64,000 nucleotides of DNA from an uncultured Prevotellaceae bacterium (GTDB lineage: Bacteria > Bacteroidota > Bacteroidia > Bacteroidales > Bacteroidaceae): contig CAMHJQ010000001.1 of the NCBI GenBank assembly GCA_946185485.1, positions 1 to 64,000 of the forward strand. Reading direction: 5' to 3'. Every line of letters starts with the position of its first letter. Within the stretch, counting starts at the first letter, position 1. Both the position numbers and the translations under genes were made by a program. Positions 41,065-48,559 of this stretch are shown here, piece after piece. Below the pieces are notes generated by a model that had not been told where the DNA came from, did no database searches, and saw only the letters and a program-made list of their open reading frames with translations.

Positions 41065-42918
41065 TCACCTGCTCGTTGAGCCATACGATATATGTCTATG
41101 CTGGAACTCCTCAGCCTTCTTCATCGAGGCCTCCGAGAGTTTCCCGTGAATATACTGTTCCATGATCAGACCACCAATCGGCACGCCGTATGTAGCACCC
41201 CAGCCACCATTCTCGACATAGACGGCAACGGCAATCTTGGGTTTGTCCATAGGGGCAAAACCCATGAATACCGAGTGGTCATGACCACGGTTCTGCGCAG
41301 TACCGGTCTTGCCGCATGCCATGAAGTCGTACTTCGCCAGCTCATGGCACGTACCGCCCGTCGCCGAGGCTCTCATACCCTGAACGACATAGTCGTAGGC
41401 ATTGCGCTTGGCCTTGGAATAGTGGCGGTGGGTATAGGCGGTGTCAAGTTTTTCGCCCTGTATCTTCTTGACGACGTGAGGCTTCACATACCACCCTCTA
41501 TTGGCAATGGTGGCTCCCAGGTTGGCAATCTGCAGGGGAGTGGCGGTCACCTCACCCTGTCCGATGGCAATGGAGATAACGGTCAGTCCGTTCCACGACC
41601 CTTTGTAGGCATTGTCGTAGTACTGTCCGTTGGGTATCATGCCGCGCTTCTCGCCCGGCAGGTCGATGCCTAACTTATAGCCGAAACCCATGCTGACCAT
41701 GTAGTCGCGCCAGGTATTCATGGCATTGACGACGTTGCCGTATTTCGACTTCGCACCTATCATATAATAGAGACCCCAGCAGAAGTAGCCGTTACACGAC
41801 GTACTCAGGGCAGGCACCAGCGACAGCGGCGAGGCATGACCGTGACAGCCCACATGCAGGCCTTTGTAGTTGAAGCCGTGACCACAGGGATAGGCGGTAT
41901 GCGTGGGATGCAGGATGCCCTCCGACATGAAGGTCAGTCCCTGCGTGGTCTTGAAGGTAGAGCCCGGCGGGTACTGTCCCATGATGCTGCGGTTCAGCAG
42001 GGGTTTCCATACGTTCTGACTCAGTTGGCGGTGGCTCTTGGAGCGCTGTCGGCCCACCATGACGCGGGGGTCGTAGCTGGGCGAACTGACCATACAGAGC
42101 ACCTCGCCCGTGGCGGGCTCAATGGCTACGATGCTGCCTATCTTGCCTTCCATCAGCCGCTCGCCCAGGGCCTGCAGGTCGGCATCGATGCTCAGCGTCA
42201 GGTTCTTACCAGCCACGGGGCGGCGGTCGAACTTACCATCCTGGTAGCGTCCCTGCACACGTCCATGAGCATCGCGCAACAGAATCCGGATGCCTTTCTC
42301 GCCACGCAGCTGCTTCTCATAGCTACGCTCTACACCCAGCTTGCCGATATAGTCGCCAGGCTGGTAGTAGTCATCCTCCTCGATGTCGGCAGGCGACACC
42401 TCAGCCACGTCGCCCAGCACGTGGGCGGCAAAGGGATACTGGTATTGTCGGATGCTGCGCCGCTGGACATAGAAGCCGGGGAAGCGGAACATCTTTTCCT
42501 GGAACACCGAGAAGTCGTGGTCTGACAGCTGGCTCATGAAAAGCTGCTGGGTGAAGCGTGAGTAGCCGGGGTTCTTGTTTCTGTCCTTGATGGTCGCCAT
42601 ACGGCTGTCGAAGTCCTCCTTCGTGATGTTCAGCGCCTGACACAGTTCAAGGGTGTCCAGCCTGTTGCCGACCTCGTTCATCACCACCATGATGTCGTAC
42701 GACGGCTGGTTATAGACCAACAACTTGCCGTTGCGGTCGCTGATGACGCCACGCGACGGATATTCTATCTTCTTGAGGAAGGCATTCGAGTCGGCGCTTT
42801 TCTTGTAGTCGTCGCTGGTAATCTGGAGCATAAAGAGGCGGATTGTGTAAACGACCACAATCAGCACAGCCACTCCAGCTATCACATAGCGTCTGTTGTC
42901 CAGCGAATAATCCTTCAT
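41065..42918 (-). CDS. mrdA: Penicillin-binding protein 2 (elongation transpeptidase)
   Basis: A 617-residue class B PBP. One N-terminal membrane helix (about 12-32) and a dimerisation domain starting YPSRGVISDRNGKLL precede the transpeptidase. The active Ser is S320 in PPGSTFK, the SxN motif is in STSCNG, and the KTG motif is in ACGKTGTAQN. It cross-links new peptidoglycan during cell elongation and is activated by RodA and MreC. The start is 6 bp from the mreD stop. Confidence 0.96.
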   Translation of the reverse strand: MKDYSLDNRRYVIAGVAVLIVVVYTIRLFMLQITSDDYKKSADSNAFLKKIEYPSRGVISDRNGKLLVYNQPSYDIMVVMNEVGNRLDTLELCQALNITKEDFDSRMATIKDRNKNPGYSRFTQQLFMSQLSDHDFSVFQEKMFRFPGFYVQRRSIRQYQYPFAAHVLGDVAEVSPADIEEDDYYQPGDYIGKLGVERSYEKQLRGEKGIRILLRDAHGRVQGRYQDGKFDRRPVAGKNLTLSIDADLQALGERLMEGKIGSIVAIEPATGEVLCMVSSPSYDPRVMVGRQRSKSHRQLSQNVWKPLLNRSIMGQYPPGSTFKTTQGLTFMSEGILHPTHTAYPCGHGFNYKGLHVGCHGHASPLSLVPALSTSCNGYFCWGLYYMIGAKSKYGNVVNAMNTWRDYMVSMGFGYKLGIDLPGEKRGMIPNGQYYDNAYKGSWNGLTVISIAIGQGEVTATPLQIANLGATIANRGWYVKPHVVKKIQGEKLDTAYTHRHYSKAKRNAYDYVVQGMRASATGGTCHELAKYDFMACGKTGTAQNRGHDHSVFMGFAPMDKPKIAVAVYVENGGWGATYGVPIGGLIMEQYIHGKLSEASMKKAEEFQHRHISYGSTSR

Positions 42919-42924
42919 GCCCCC

Positions 42925-43425
42925 TTAGCGGATTTTGGCAAACTCAAAGGTATAGATCAGCAACAGCGTGATGGCGGCACTGCCTGCCACGCACAAAGCC
43001 CACTCCTGAAGGTTGAAGAAGTTGAAGAGTTCCAGTGAATAGAACACCAGACAGTAGAGCACCACCAGAATGATGATGTAGTAGCTGTATTTCAGCGGTC
43101 CCAGCGTCGACAAGGCCGGTTTCAGGTCATCCACCGAGTCGCGGGGCACGAAGAGTTCGAAGAAGTAGGGCTGTATGGCAGCAATGAGCGTCAGCGATGC
43201 CGACGCCAGTCCGGGCGTATTGGAGAAGGTGTCGATCATCAGTCCCAGCATGAAACTCCACAGCAGGATGCCCCACTTGGGATAGTTACGCGGAAACTGG
43301 GTGACGAAGTAGACATAGAAGAGCGGTGTGGCACAATGGAACAGGTGTATGCGTCCCAGTACTATAGCCTGTACCAAGACGAATACCACAAACCATCCAG
43401 CCCGTTTCAGCAAATCTATCGTCAT
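42925..43425 (-). CDS. mreD: Rod-shape-determining protein MreD
   Basis: A 166-residue membrane protein with about five helices. It shows FVVFVLVQAIVLGRIHLF at the start, RNYPKWGILLWSFMLGLMIDTFSNTPGLASAS in the middle and a helical end. The 'LGLMIDxxSxTPGxxA' segment is the MreD hallmark. It works with MreC and RodA in the elongasome. The position between mreC and mrdA supports the call. It is followed by mrdA after only 6 bp and preceded by an unusual 119-bp spacer containing repeats. Confidence 0.9.
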   Translation of the reverse strand: MTIDLLKRAGWFVVFVLVQAIVLGRIHLFHCATPLFYVYFVTQFPRNYPKWGILLWSFMLGLMIDTFSNTPGLASASLTLIAAIQPYFFELFVPRDSVDDLKPALSTLGPLKYSYYIIILVVLYCLVFYSLELFNFFNLQEWALCVAGSAAITLLLIYTFEFAKIR

Positions 43426-43429
43426 TTTT

Positions 43430-43544
43430 CTTTGAACTTTGAACTTTGATCTTTGAACTTTATGATTACTCTTACCTTGTTCTTTGTTCCTTGTGGTTTT
43501 GCCACAAGGCCAAATCTTTGAACTTTATGATTACTCTCTTACCT
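43430..43544 (-). repeat. mreC-mreD spacer with 22-bp direct repeat and hairpin
   Basis: CTTTGAACTTTATGATTACT(CT) occurs exactly at 43451-43472 and 43516-43537. Between the copies lies CCTTGTGG-TTTTG-CCACAAGG (43489-43509), an 8-bp hairpin. Before the first copy there are TTTGAACTTTGATC tandem repeats. Confidence 0.75.
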
Positions 43545-44414
43545 CTACTCCTTCACGTTCAGCTGCAGCGTGTCCTTGGCAGCCCGCATCAGGCGCACGC
43601 GTTCCATAATAGTCTTGTCGTTGATGACTACCACGTCGCGCAGATTGCCGAAGTCCGTAGACAGCCGCACCTGCAGCCGATAGCCCAGTCCGTCGCGGGA
43701 GTTATACACCTGTTTGATCTGTCCTACCAGTACGCCTGGCGGGAAGATGCTCGAATAGCCGTTCGTCTCCACCCAGTCACCACGCTTGAAACGGGCATGG
43801 CGGGGAATGTCCTCGACGTATGCGATGCCTGCATCCTTGCCGTCCCAGCGCAGCACGCCGAAATAATCGTGTCCGCGGATGGCACAACTGATGCGCGATG
43901 CCGACATGTTCAGCACGGGAATCACCACGCTGTAGTGCGGCGAGGTGAGATAGGTCACACCCACAACGCCCTTGCCGCATGCCACACCCATACCGGGCTC
44001 CACGCCGTCGGCCTTACCCTTGTCGATGGTGAGTAGGTTGTCGCGCTCGTGCAACTCATTGGTGACGACCTTGGCGGGGATGAGCTTATACTGGCTGAGC
44101 ATCTCAAGCTCCTGACGCTCCTTGCTGCTGACCTCCTGGGTAGCCTCACTATAGAGACGACGCAACTGAGTGACCTGACGCTCCAAGTAGAAATTACGAA
44201 GCGTCAAGTCCTCATTCACCTTCGTCAAAGAGAAGAAAGCCTCCACCGCCGAGCTCCATTCGTAAACCCGTCCTGCTATCGAATTGGCCGTCGTAAACCA
44301 CACGCTGTTCTGATAACTGTTGTATTGGAACAGCAAGACGGCACTGACAACCTCCAGGATGACGAAAAGGAACCAGTGGTGATGCTTGTGCAGGAACTCC
44401 AGCAGATTCTTCAT
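43545..44414 (-). CDS. mreC: Rod-shape-determining protein MreC
   Basis: A 289-residue bitopic protein. One N-terminal helix (about 12-30) is followed by a coiled-coil rich in Arg/Gln/Glu (about 60-105) and the beta-barrel pair. The barrels show LTIDKGKADGVEPGMGVACGKGVVG and VETNGYSSIFPPGVLVGQI. The 'D-K-G-x-x-D-G-V-x-x-G-M' turn is the MreC signature. It links MreB filaments to the periplasmic PBP2. The gene order supports the call. Confidence 0.94.
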   Translation of the reverse strand: MKNLLEFLHKHHHWFLFVILEVVSAVLLFQYNSYQNSVWFTTANSIAGRVYEWSSAVEAFFSLTKVNEDLTLRNFYLERQVTQLRRLYSEATQEVSSKERQELEMLSQYKLIPAKVVTNELHERDNLLTIDKGKADGVEPGMGVACGKGVVGVTYLTSPHYSVVIPVLNMSASRISCAIRGHDYFGVLRWDGKDAGIAYVEDIPRHARFKRGDWVETNGYSSIFPPGVLVGQIKQVYNSRDGLGYRLQVRLSTDFGNLRDVVVINDKTIMERVRLMRAAKDTLQLNVKE

Positions 44415-44416
44415 CT

Positions 44417-44444
44417 AGAACCTCCCCCTTATCTCGTATCTCCC
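44417..44444 (-). repeat. Tandem repeats in mreB-mreC spacer
   Basis: The plus strand reads CCCTTATCTCGTATCT then CCCTTATCTCATC, two units of 16 bp and one partial. Confidence 0.6.
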
Positions 44445-45467
44445 TTATCTCATCAAGAACGAGAAACGGTCTACGTTCTTCAGGGCAATGCCGGCACCCT
44501 TGGCTACTGAGTGCAAGGGGTCCTCGGCAATATGGAAGGGGATATTGATCTTACCCTCCAGACGACGGTCCAGACCACGCAGCAGGGCACCACCGCCTGC
44601 CAGCCAAATACCGTTCTTCACGATGTCGGCATACAACTCAGGGGGGGTGTTCTCGAGTGCCGAGAGGACGGCATTCTCAATCTTTGCCACCGTCTTATCG
44701 ATGCAGTGTGCCACCTCCTGATAGCACACAGGCACCTCCATGGGCAGGGCCGTAATGCGGTTCGGGCCGTGTACGACATAGTCCTCGGGAGCCTCGTCGC
44801 CCAAGTCGGTCAGTGCCGAGCCCACAGCAATCTTGATACGCTCTGCCATACGCTCCGACACCTTCACGTTGTGCTGGCGGGCCATATACTCCTGGATGTC
44901 CATCGTCAGGTCGTCGCCAGCCGTGCGGATGCTGTTGTTGCTGACGATGCCACCCAGCGAAATGACGGCAATCTCCGTCGAGCCACCACCGATGTCGACA
45001 ATCATGTTACCCTCAGGCGCCTCCACGTCGATGCCGATACCAATGGCAGCAGCCATCGGCTCGAAAATCAGGTACACGTCACGGCCGTCGGCATGCTCGG
45101 CACTGTCGCGCACGGCACGCAGCTCCACCTCCGTCGAACCCGACGGCACGCCAATCACCATGCGCAGTGAGGGCGAGAAGAGGCGGTGTCCCGTATGTAC
45201 CATCTTAATCAGTCCGCGCATCATCTGCTCACAGGCAGAGAAGTCGGCTATCACACCGTCGCGCAGCGGGCGAACGGTGCGGATGTTGTCATGCGTTTTC
45301 TCATACATCATCTTGGCCTTCTCGCCCACGGCAATCATCTTGTCGGTGTGGCGGTCCAGCGCTACTACTGACGGCTCGTCGACCACAATCTTATCATCAC
45401 TGATAATGATGGTGTTAGCCGTTCCAAGGTCCATGGCTATCTCCTGGACAAAACTAAAAAATCCCAT
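44445..45467 (-). CDS. mreB: Rod-shape actin homologue MreB
   Basis: A 340-residue actin-fold protein. Phosphate loop 1 is AMDLGTANTIII and phosphate loop 2 is MIVDIGGGSTEIAVISLGG. The adenosine motif is in WLAGGGALLRGLD. EPMAAAIGIGIDVEAPEG is also typical. It forms ATP-dependent membrane filaments that steer elongasome movement and cell width. It begins the mreBCD-mrdA-rodA set, 36 bp behind the PurH-domain gene. Confidence 0.98.
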   Translation of the reverse strand: MGFFSFVQEIAMDLGTANTIIISDDKIVVDEPSVVALDRHTDKMIAVGEKAKMMYEKTHDNIRTVRPLRDGVIADFSACEQMMRGLIKMVHTGHRLFSPSLRMVIGVPSGSTEVELRAVRDSAEHADGRDVYLIFEPMAAAIGIGIDVEAPEGNMIVDIGGGSTEIAVISLGGIVSNNSIRTAGDDLTMDIQEYMARQHNVKVSERMAERIKIAVGSALTDLGDEAPEDYVVHGPNRITALPMEVPVCYQEVAHCIDKTVAKIENAVLSALENTPPELYADIVKNGIWLAGGGALLRGLDRRLEGKINIPFHIAEDPLHSVAKGAGIALKNVDRFSFLMR

Positions 45468-45469
45468 TC

Positions 45470-45503
45470 TAGTATACTATTTGACAATTTACAATTTACT
45501 ATT
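45470..45503 (-). repeat. Tandem repeats in purH-mreB spacer
   Basis: The plus strand has TATACTATTTGACAATTTACAATTTACTATTC, with CAATTTA/ACTATTT units of 7-9 bp. Confidence 0.6.
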
Positions 45504-46097
45504 CTACTTCTCAAACCAAGCGTTGATGGCTGTGTCGTAGTGGCTGCTGACACCGAAGGCGCGGGTGGCCAGCATGCGGCGCTGCTCACGGGTCGTCTCG
45601 GCACCCTGCTCGTTCAGGATGTCCAGCAATACAGCATATTCAGCCTTCGACGGCACGATCACCACGTCGTTGAAATTCTTGGCTGCAGCGCGGATGAGTG
45701 AGATGCCACCGATGTCTATCTTCTCGATGATGTCCTGCTCCGAGGCACCGCTGGCTACCGTCTGTTCAAAGGGATAGAGGTCGACAACCACCAGATCAAT
45801 CTCGGGAATCTCGTACTGTGCCATCTGCTCCCGGTCGCACTCGTTCTCACGACGGCCCAGAATGCCTCCGAACACCTTCGGATGCAACGTTTTCACGCGT
45901 CCGCCCAGGATGCTGGGGTACGTTGTCACGTTCTCCACTTTCTCGCATGCATAGCCCAAGGACTCGATAAAGGCCTGTGTGCCACCTGTCGACAAGAACT
46001 TCACGCCCTCGTCATTCAGCTTCTTCAACAATTCTTCCAGCCCATCCTTATGAAAAACAGAGATGAGCGCTGTCTTAATTCTTTTCTTGTCTGCCAT
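45504..46097 (-). CDS. IMP cyclohydrolase domain protein (PurH N-terminal half only)
   Basis: Start at 46097 (MADKKRIKTALISVFHKDG), 197 residues. It matches the MGS-like IMP cyclohydrolase domain of PurH: KFLSTGGTQAFIE, VENVTTYPSILGGRVKTLHPKVFGGILGRR, EIDLVVVDLYPFEQTV and GGISLIRAAAKNF. It closes the inosine ring in the last step of purine synthesis. Full PurH has about 510 residues. Here the frame stops cleanly after SSHYDTAINAWFEK, where the AICAR formyltransferase half would begin, and mreB follows. A separate formyltransferase elsewhere would be needed. I see no trace of a decayed C-terminal half. Confidence 0.88.
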   Translation of the reverse strand: MADKKRIKTALISVFHKDGLEELLKKLNDEGVKFLSTGGTQAFIESLGYACEKVENVTTYPSILGGRVKTLHPKVFGGILGRRENECDREQMAQYEIPEIDLVVVDLYPFEQTVASGASEQDIIEKIDIGGISLIRAAAKNFNDVVIVPSKAEYAVLLDILNEQGAETTREQRRMLATRAFGVSSHYDTAINAWFEK

Positions 46098-46136
46098 AAA
46101 ATATAACGCGTTATTATAATAATCGTAAATCGCCTG

Positions 46137-46144
46137 CAAAATTA
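46137..46144 (-). promoter_or_regulatory. purH-mre operon promoter -7 box
   Basis: TAATTTTG on the minus strand, matching TAnnTTTG, 40 bp before the start. It probably drives the cell-shape genes as well. Confidence 0.6.
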
Positions 46145-46239
46145 CAAAAAAGAGTGCACACGGCACAACGTTTTGAGGAAATTTTTAAGCCTTCCTTAAA
46201 ATAAATAATGTAAGTCAAGGTTTTTCCCAGAAAACTTCG

Positions 46240-46247
46240 TACCTTTG
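46240..46247 (+). promoter_or_regulatory. FadL-type porin promoter -7 box
   Basis: TACCTTTG, matching TAnnTTTG, 30 bp before the ATG. Confidence 0.6.
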
Positions 46248-46277
46248 CAGCCGAATTTTCAACCAATTTTATTCTAA

Positions 46278-47618
46278 ATGAGAAAAAAGCTACTATTACT
46301 GGCATGTATCGCCTTAGGTTCAGTGAGTATGGTTCGCGCTGGCGGACTGATGACCAACACCAACTATCACATCGCCTTCGACCGCATGATGGCACGAGGC
46401 ACAACGACAGACATCGACGCTGTCTTCAGCAATCCCGCAGGACTCGCCTGGGGACATGAGGGCTGGCAGTTATCGCTCAACTTCCAGAAACCTTGGCAGT
46501 ATCGCGACATCGAGCTGACCACGCAGGCAGGCAGCCACACTTACGAAGGCAAGGCTTCGGCACCCATAGTCCCTGCCCTCTTCGCTTCCTACAAGCACGA
46601 CCGCTGGGCCGTCTCCGCTATGCTCGGCATCGTGGGCAGTGGCGGCTTTGTGGAATACAAACAGGGTGTGCCTATGTTCAACGTACTGTTGCAGAGCATG
46701 TTAGCCTCCAACGGTATTACCCCCGACACCTACTCCCTCGACTCGGAGATGAAGGGTAAGCAATACATCTATGGCGGACAAGTCAACTTTACCTACAAAA
46801 TTCTTGACTGCCTGTCTGCTGCAGTCGGTCTCCGAGCCAACTACTATGACGGCTACTACCGGGGACACGTCAAGGCCATCGAGCATCCGATGTTTGGGGA
46901 TGTTGCCAAACTGCTGCTCGACGTTGACCAGAAAGGATGGGGCATCACCCCACTCATCAGCCTGGCCTACCACCAAGGTCCGCTGACGCTCACTGCCCGC
47001 TATGAGTTCCGCACCAAGCTCAATCCCAAGAACGAAACGAACATATTGGATGCCGGACTGGGAGCCACGGTGGTGGAGTATATGACCAAGGCCGATCCGG
47101 AAGGCACACCCGCCAAGCTTGCAGCACTTCAACAACAGCTCGGGGCTTATACCGCCCCCTATCAGGACGGAGCCCATACCCGTTACGACATGCCTGCCCT
47201 GCTCTCCATAGCTGCTGGTTATGAGTTCACGCCCAAACTGCGTGCTACACTTGAATACCATTTCTTCGACGACAGACATGCCAAGATGGCCAACAACCGG
47301 CAGGAAGAACTCAAACACGGAACGAACGAATTTCTGGCAGGCGTAGAATATGACATCAACGACAAGTTCACCGTCAGCTGTGGCGGACAGCGCACCGACT
47401 ACGGACTCTCCGACGGCTACCAGCAGAACACCTCGTTCGCCTGCGACAGCTACAGCATCGGTCTGGGCGGTGCATGGAACGTCAACAAGCAGGTACGCCT
47501 CAACGCTGGCTACTTCATCAGCCTCTACAGCGACTACGAGAAGCAGACCGCCTACGGCAAAGAGACCTACTCGCGCACCAACAACGTCGTCGGAATCGGT
47601 ATCGACTACAAGTTCTGA
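46278..47618 (+). CDS. FadL/OMP1-family outer membrane beta-barrel protein
   Basis: A 446-residue protein with a signal peptide ending at about SMVRA. The mature N-terminus (GGLMTNTNYHIAFDRMMARGTTTDIDAVFSNPAGLAW) has the NPAG motif of the FadL/TodX family hatch. Alternating aromatic strands continue to the end, with a terminal Phe (VGIGIDYKF), as outer membrane barrels need. It should let hydrophobic compounds such as fatty acids or sterols enter. The ligand is unknown. It has a single promoter and a strong terminator follows after about 110 bp. Confidence 0.85.
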   Translation: MRKKLLLLACIALGSVSMVRAGGLMTNTNYHIAFDRMMARGTTTDIDAVFSNPAGLAWGHEGWQLSLNFQKPWQYRDIELTTQAGSHTYEGKASAPIVPALFASYKHDRWAVSAMLGIVGSGGFVEYKQGVPMFNVLLQSMLASNGITPDTYSLDSEMKGKQYIYGGQVNFTYKILDCLSAAVGLRANYYDGYYRGHVKAIEHPMFGDVAKLLLDVDQKGWGITPLISLAYHQGPLTLTARYEFRTKLNPKNETNILDAGLGATVVEYMTKADPEGTPAKLAALQQQLGAYTAPYQDGAHTRYDMPALLSIAAGYEFTPKLRATLEYHFFDDRHAKMANNRQEELKHGTNEFLAGVEYDINDKFTVSCGGQRTDYGLSDGYQQNTSFACDSYSIGLGGAWNVNKQVRLNAGYFISLYSDYEKQTAYGKETYSRTNNVVGIGIDYKF

Positions 47619-47725
47619 GTGAGAGGAACGGGAAAAAGCGATGATGACAACAGAAGTATTTGATATTCCGCAGCGTCATTGAGAAAAGATGTGGTCATCA
47701 TGCTTAAGAAAAATGTTAAACAACG

Positions 47726-47760
47726 AAAAAAGGAATCTTCACGTGGAAGATTCCTTTTTT
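47726..47760. terminator. Intrinsic terminator between porin gene and tRNA
   Basis: AAAAAAGGAATCTTC pairs with GAAGATTCCTTTTTT around ACGTG. The A/T runs on both sides make it usable on both strands; the tRNA gene ends 2 bp away. Confidence 0.85.
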
Positions 47761-47761
47761 G

Positions 47762-47835
47762 TAGCGGGAGGGGGACCCGAACCCTCGACCTCCGGATTAT
47801 GAATCCGACGCTCTAACCAGCTGAGCTACCCCGCC
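47762..47835 (-). tRNA. tRNA-Met (anticodon CAT)
   Basis: The minus strand gives a 74-nt cloverleaf. Acceptor GGCGGGG pairs with TCCCGCT, with GU pairs at the ends. The D arm contains GCTC-AGCTGGTTA-GAGC. The anticodon stem TCGGA/TCCGG holds loop TTCATAA, anticodon CAT. The T loop is TTCGGGT. CCA is not encoded. One T-stem pair is A-C, so folding should be checked. The general look is elongator Met. An Ile-CAT tRNA modified by TilS cannot be ruled out by eye. Confidence 0.88.
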
Positions 47836-47852
47836 ATCGCGATTTGCGGGTG

Positions 47853-47885
47853 CAAAGGTACAACAAAGAAACGAAAAACAACAAA
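47853..47885 (-). promoter_or_regulatory. tRNA-Met promoter
   Basis: On the minus strand TTTG (47882-47885), 21 bp, TACCTTTG (47853-47860), ending 17 bp before the tRNA 5' end. Confidence 0.7.
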
Positions 47886-47972
47886 TGAGAAACGGAAAAT
47901 CTTTATTGTTTAGTGTTTTTTAACAACTACGTTAATGTCCGTTATTCATACTTGATTCTCGTACTTTTTCCG

Positions 47973-47980
47973 TATCTTTG
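47973..47980 (+). promoter_or_regulatory. START-like gene promoter -7 box
   Basis: TATCTTTG, matching TAnnTTTG. It includes the TTG that a longer reading of the gene would use as start. Confidence 0.6.
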
Positions 47981-48016
47981 CGCTGTCTTATAGCATTAAC
48001 AACTGAATGGACTACT

Positions 48017-48415
48017 ATGCAGAAACTTACGATTGAATACCCACTGAACACCCGCTCGCCGAAAATAGTCTGGGATCTCATCAGCAATGCCCATGGACTG
48101 GAAAAGTGGCTGGCCGACAAGGTGATAGAAGAGAATGACACAATGACGTTTACCTGGGGACAGCCTTGGACGGAGCGCGACACGAAAACGTCGCGCATCA
48201 TCGATGTCGAGAAGTTTGCACATATCCGAATGTTGTGGGACTACCACGAGGACACGCCCGAGGCCATCTGGGAGATGAGCATCGAGACCAGCGACCTGAC
48301 GGGCGAGTTGAGCCTGTGCATTACCGACTATGCGGCCGATGACGAGGAGGAGGCCGACCTGCGAGGCATCTGGGACGACAACCTGGAGCGTCTGCACCGC
48401 GTCAGCGGACTGTGA
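48017..48415 (+). CDS. START-like/SRPBCC small protein
   Basis: Start at ATG 48017 because earlier start codons lie in the promoter; 132 residues. It matches the SRPBCC/AHSA1-like START_2 pattern: KLTIEYPLNTRSPKIVWDLIS, GLEKWLADKVIEENDTMTFTWG, and an acidic stretch DYAADDEEEADLRG, then IWDDNLERLHRVSG. The fold is a hydrophobic-pocket helix-grip. No ligand is known. It is cytoplasmic, with no signal peptide. It is read from its own promoter, and lptF has a separate promoter downstream. Confidence 0.75.
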   Translation: MQKLTIEYPLNTRSPKIVWDLISNAHGLEKWLADKVIEENDTMTFTWGQPWTERDTKTSRIIDVEKFAHIRMLWDYHEDTPEAIWEMSIETSDLTGELSLCITDYAADDEEEADLRGIWDDNLERLHRVSGL

Positions 48416-48543
48416 GAGACATTTAAAATAAAGATGAAAGACTAAATATTAAATTTTAGGAAAAGCGAAGCCAAAACGTGTTAATAAATGTGGAGGCAAC
48501 CAAAATGTTTCATGTTTAATGTTTAATCTTTCATTTTTCTTTG

Positions 48544-48551
48544 TACCTTTG
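48544..48551 (+). promoter_or_regulatory. lptF/G promoter -7 box; nearly leaderless
   Basis: TACCTTTG. The ATG at 48560 is 8 bp after the box, leaving a leader of about 5 nt. The region 48500-48540 has ATGTTTAATGTTTAATC tandem repeats. Confidence 0.6.
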
Positions 48552-48559
48552 CACCCCGA

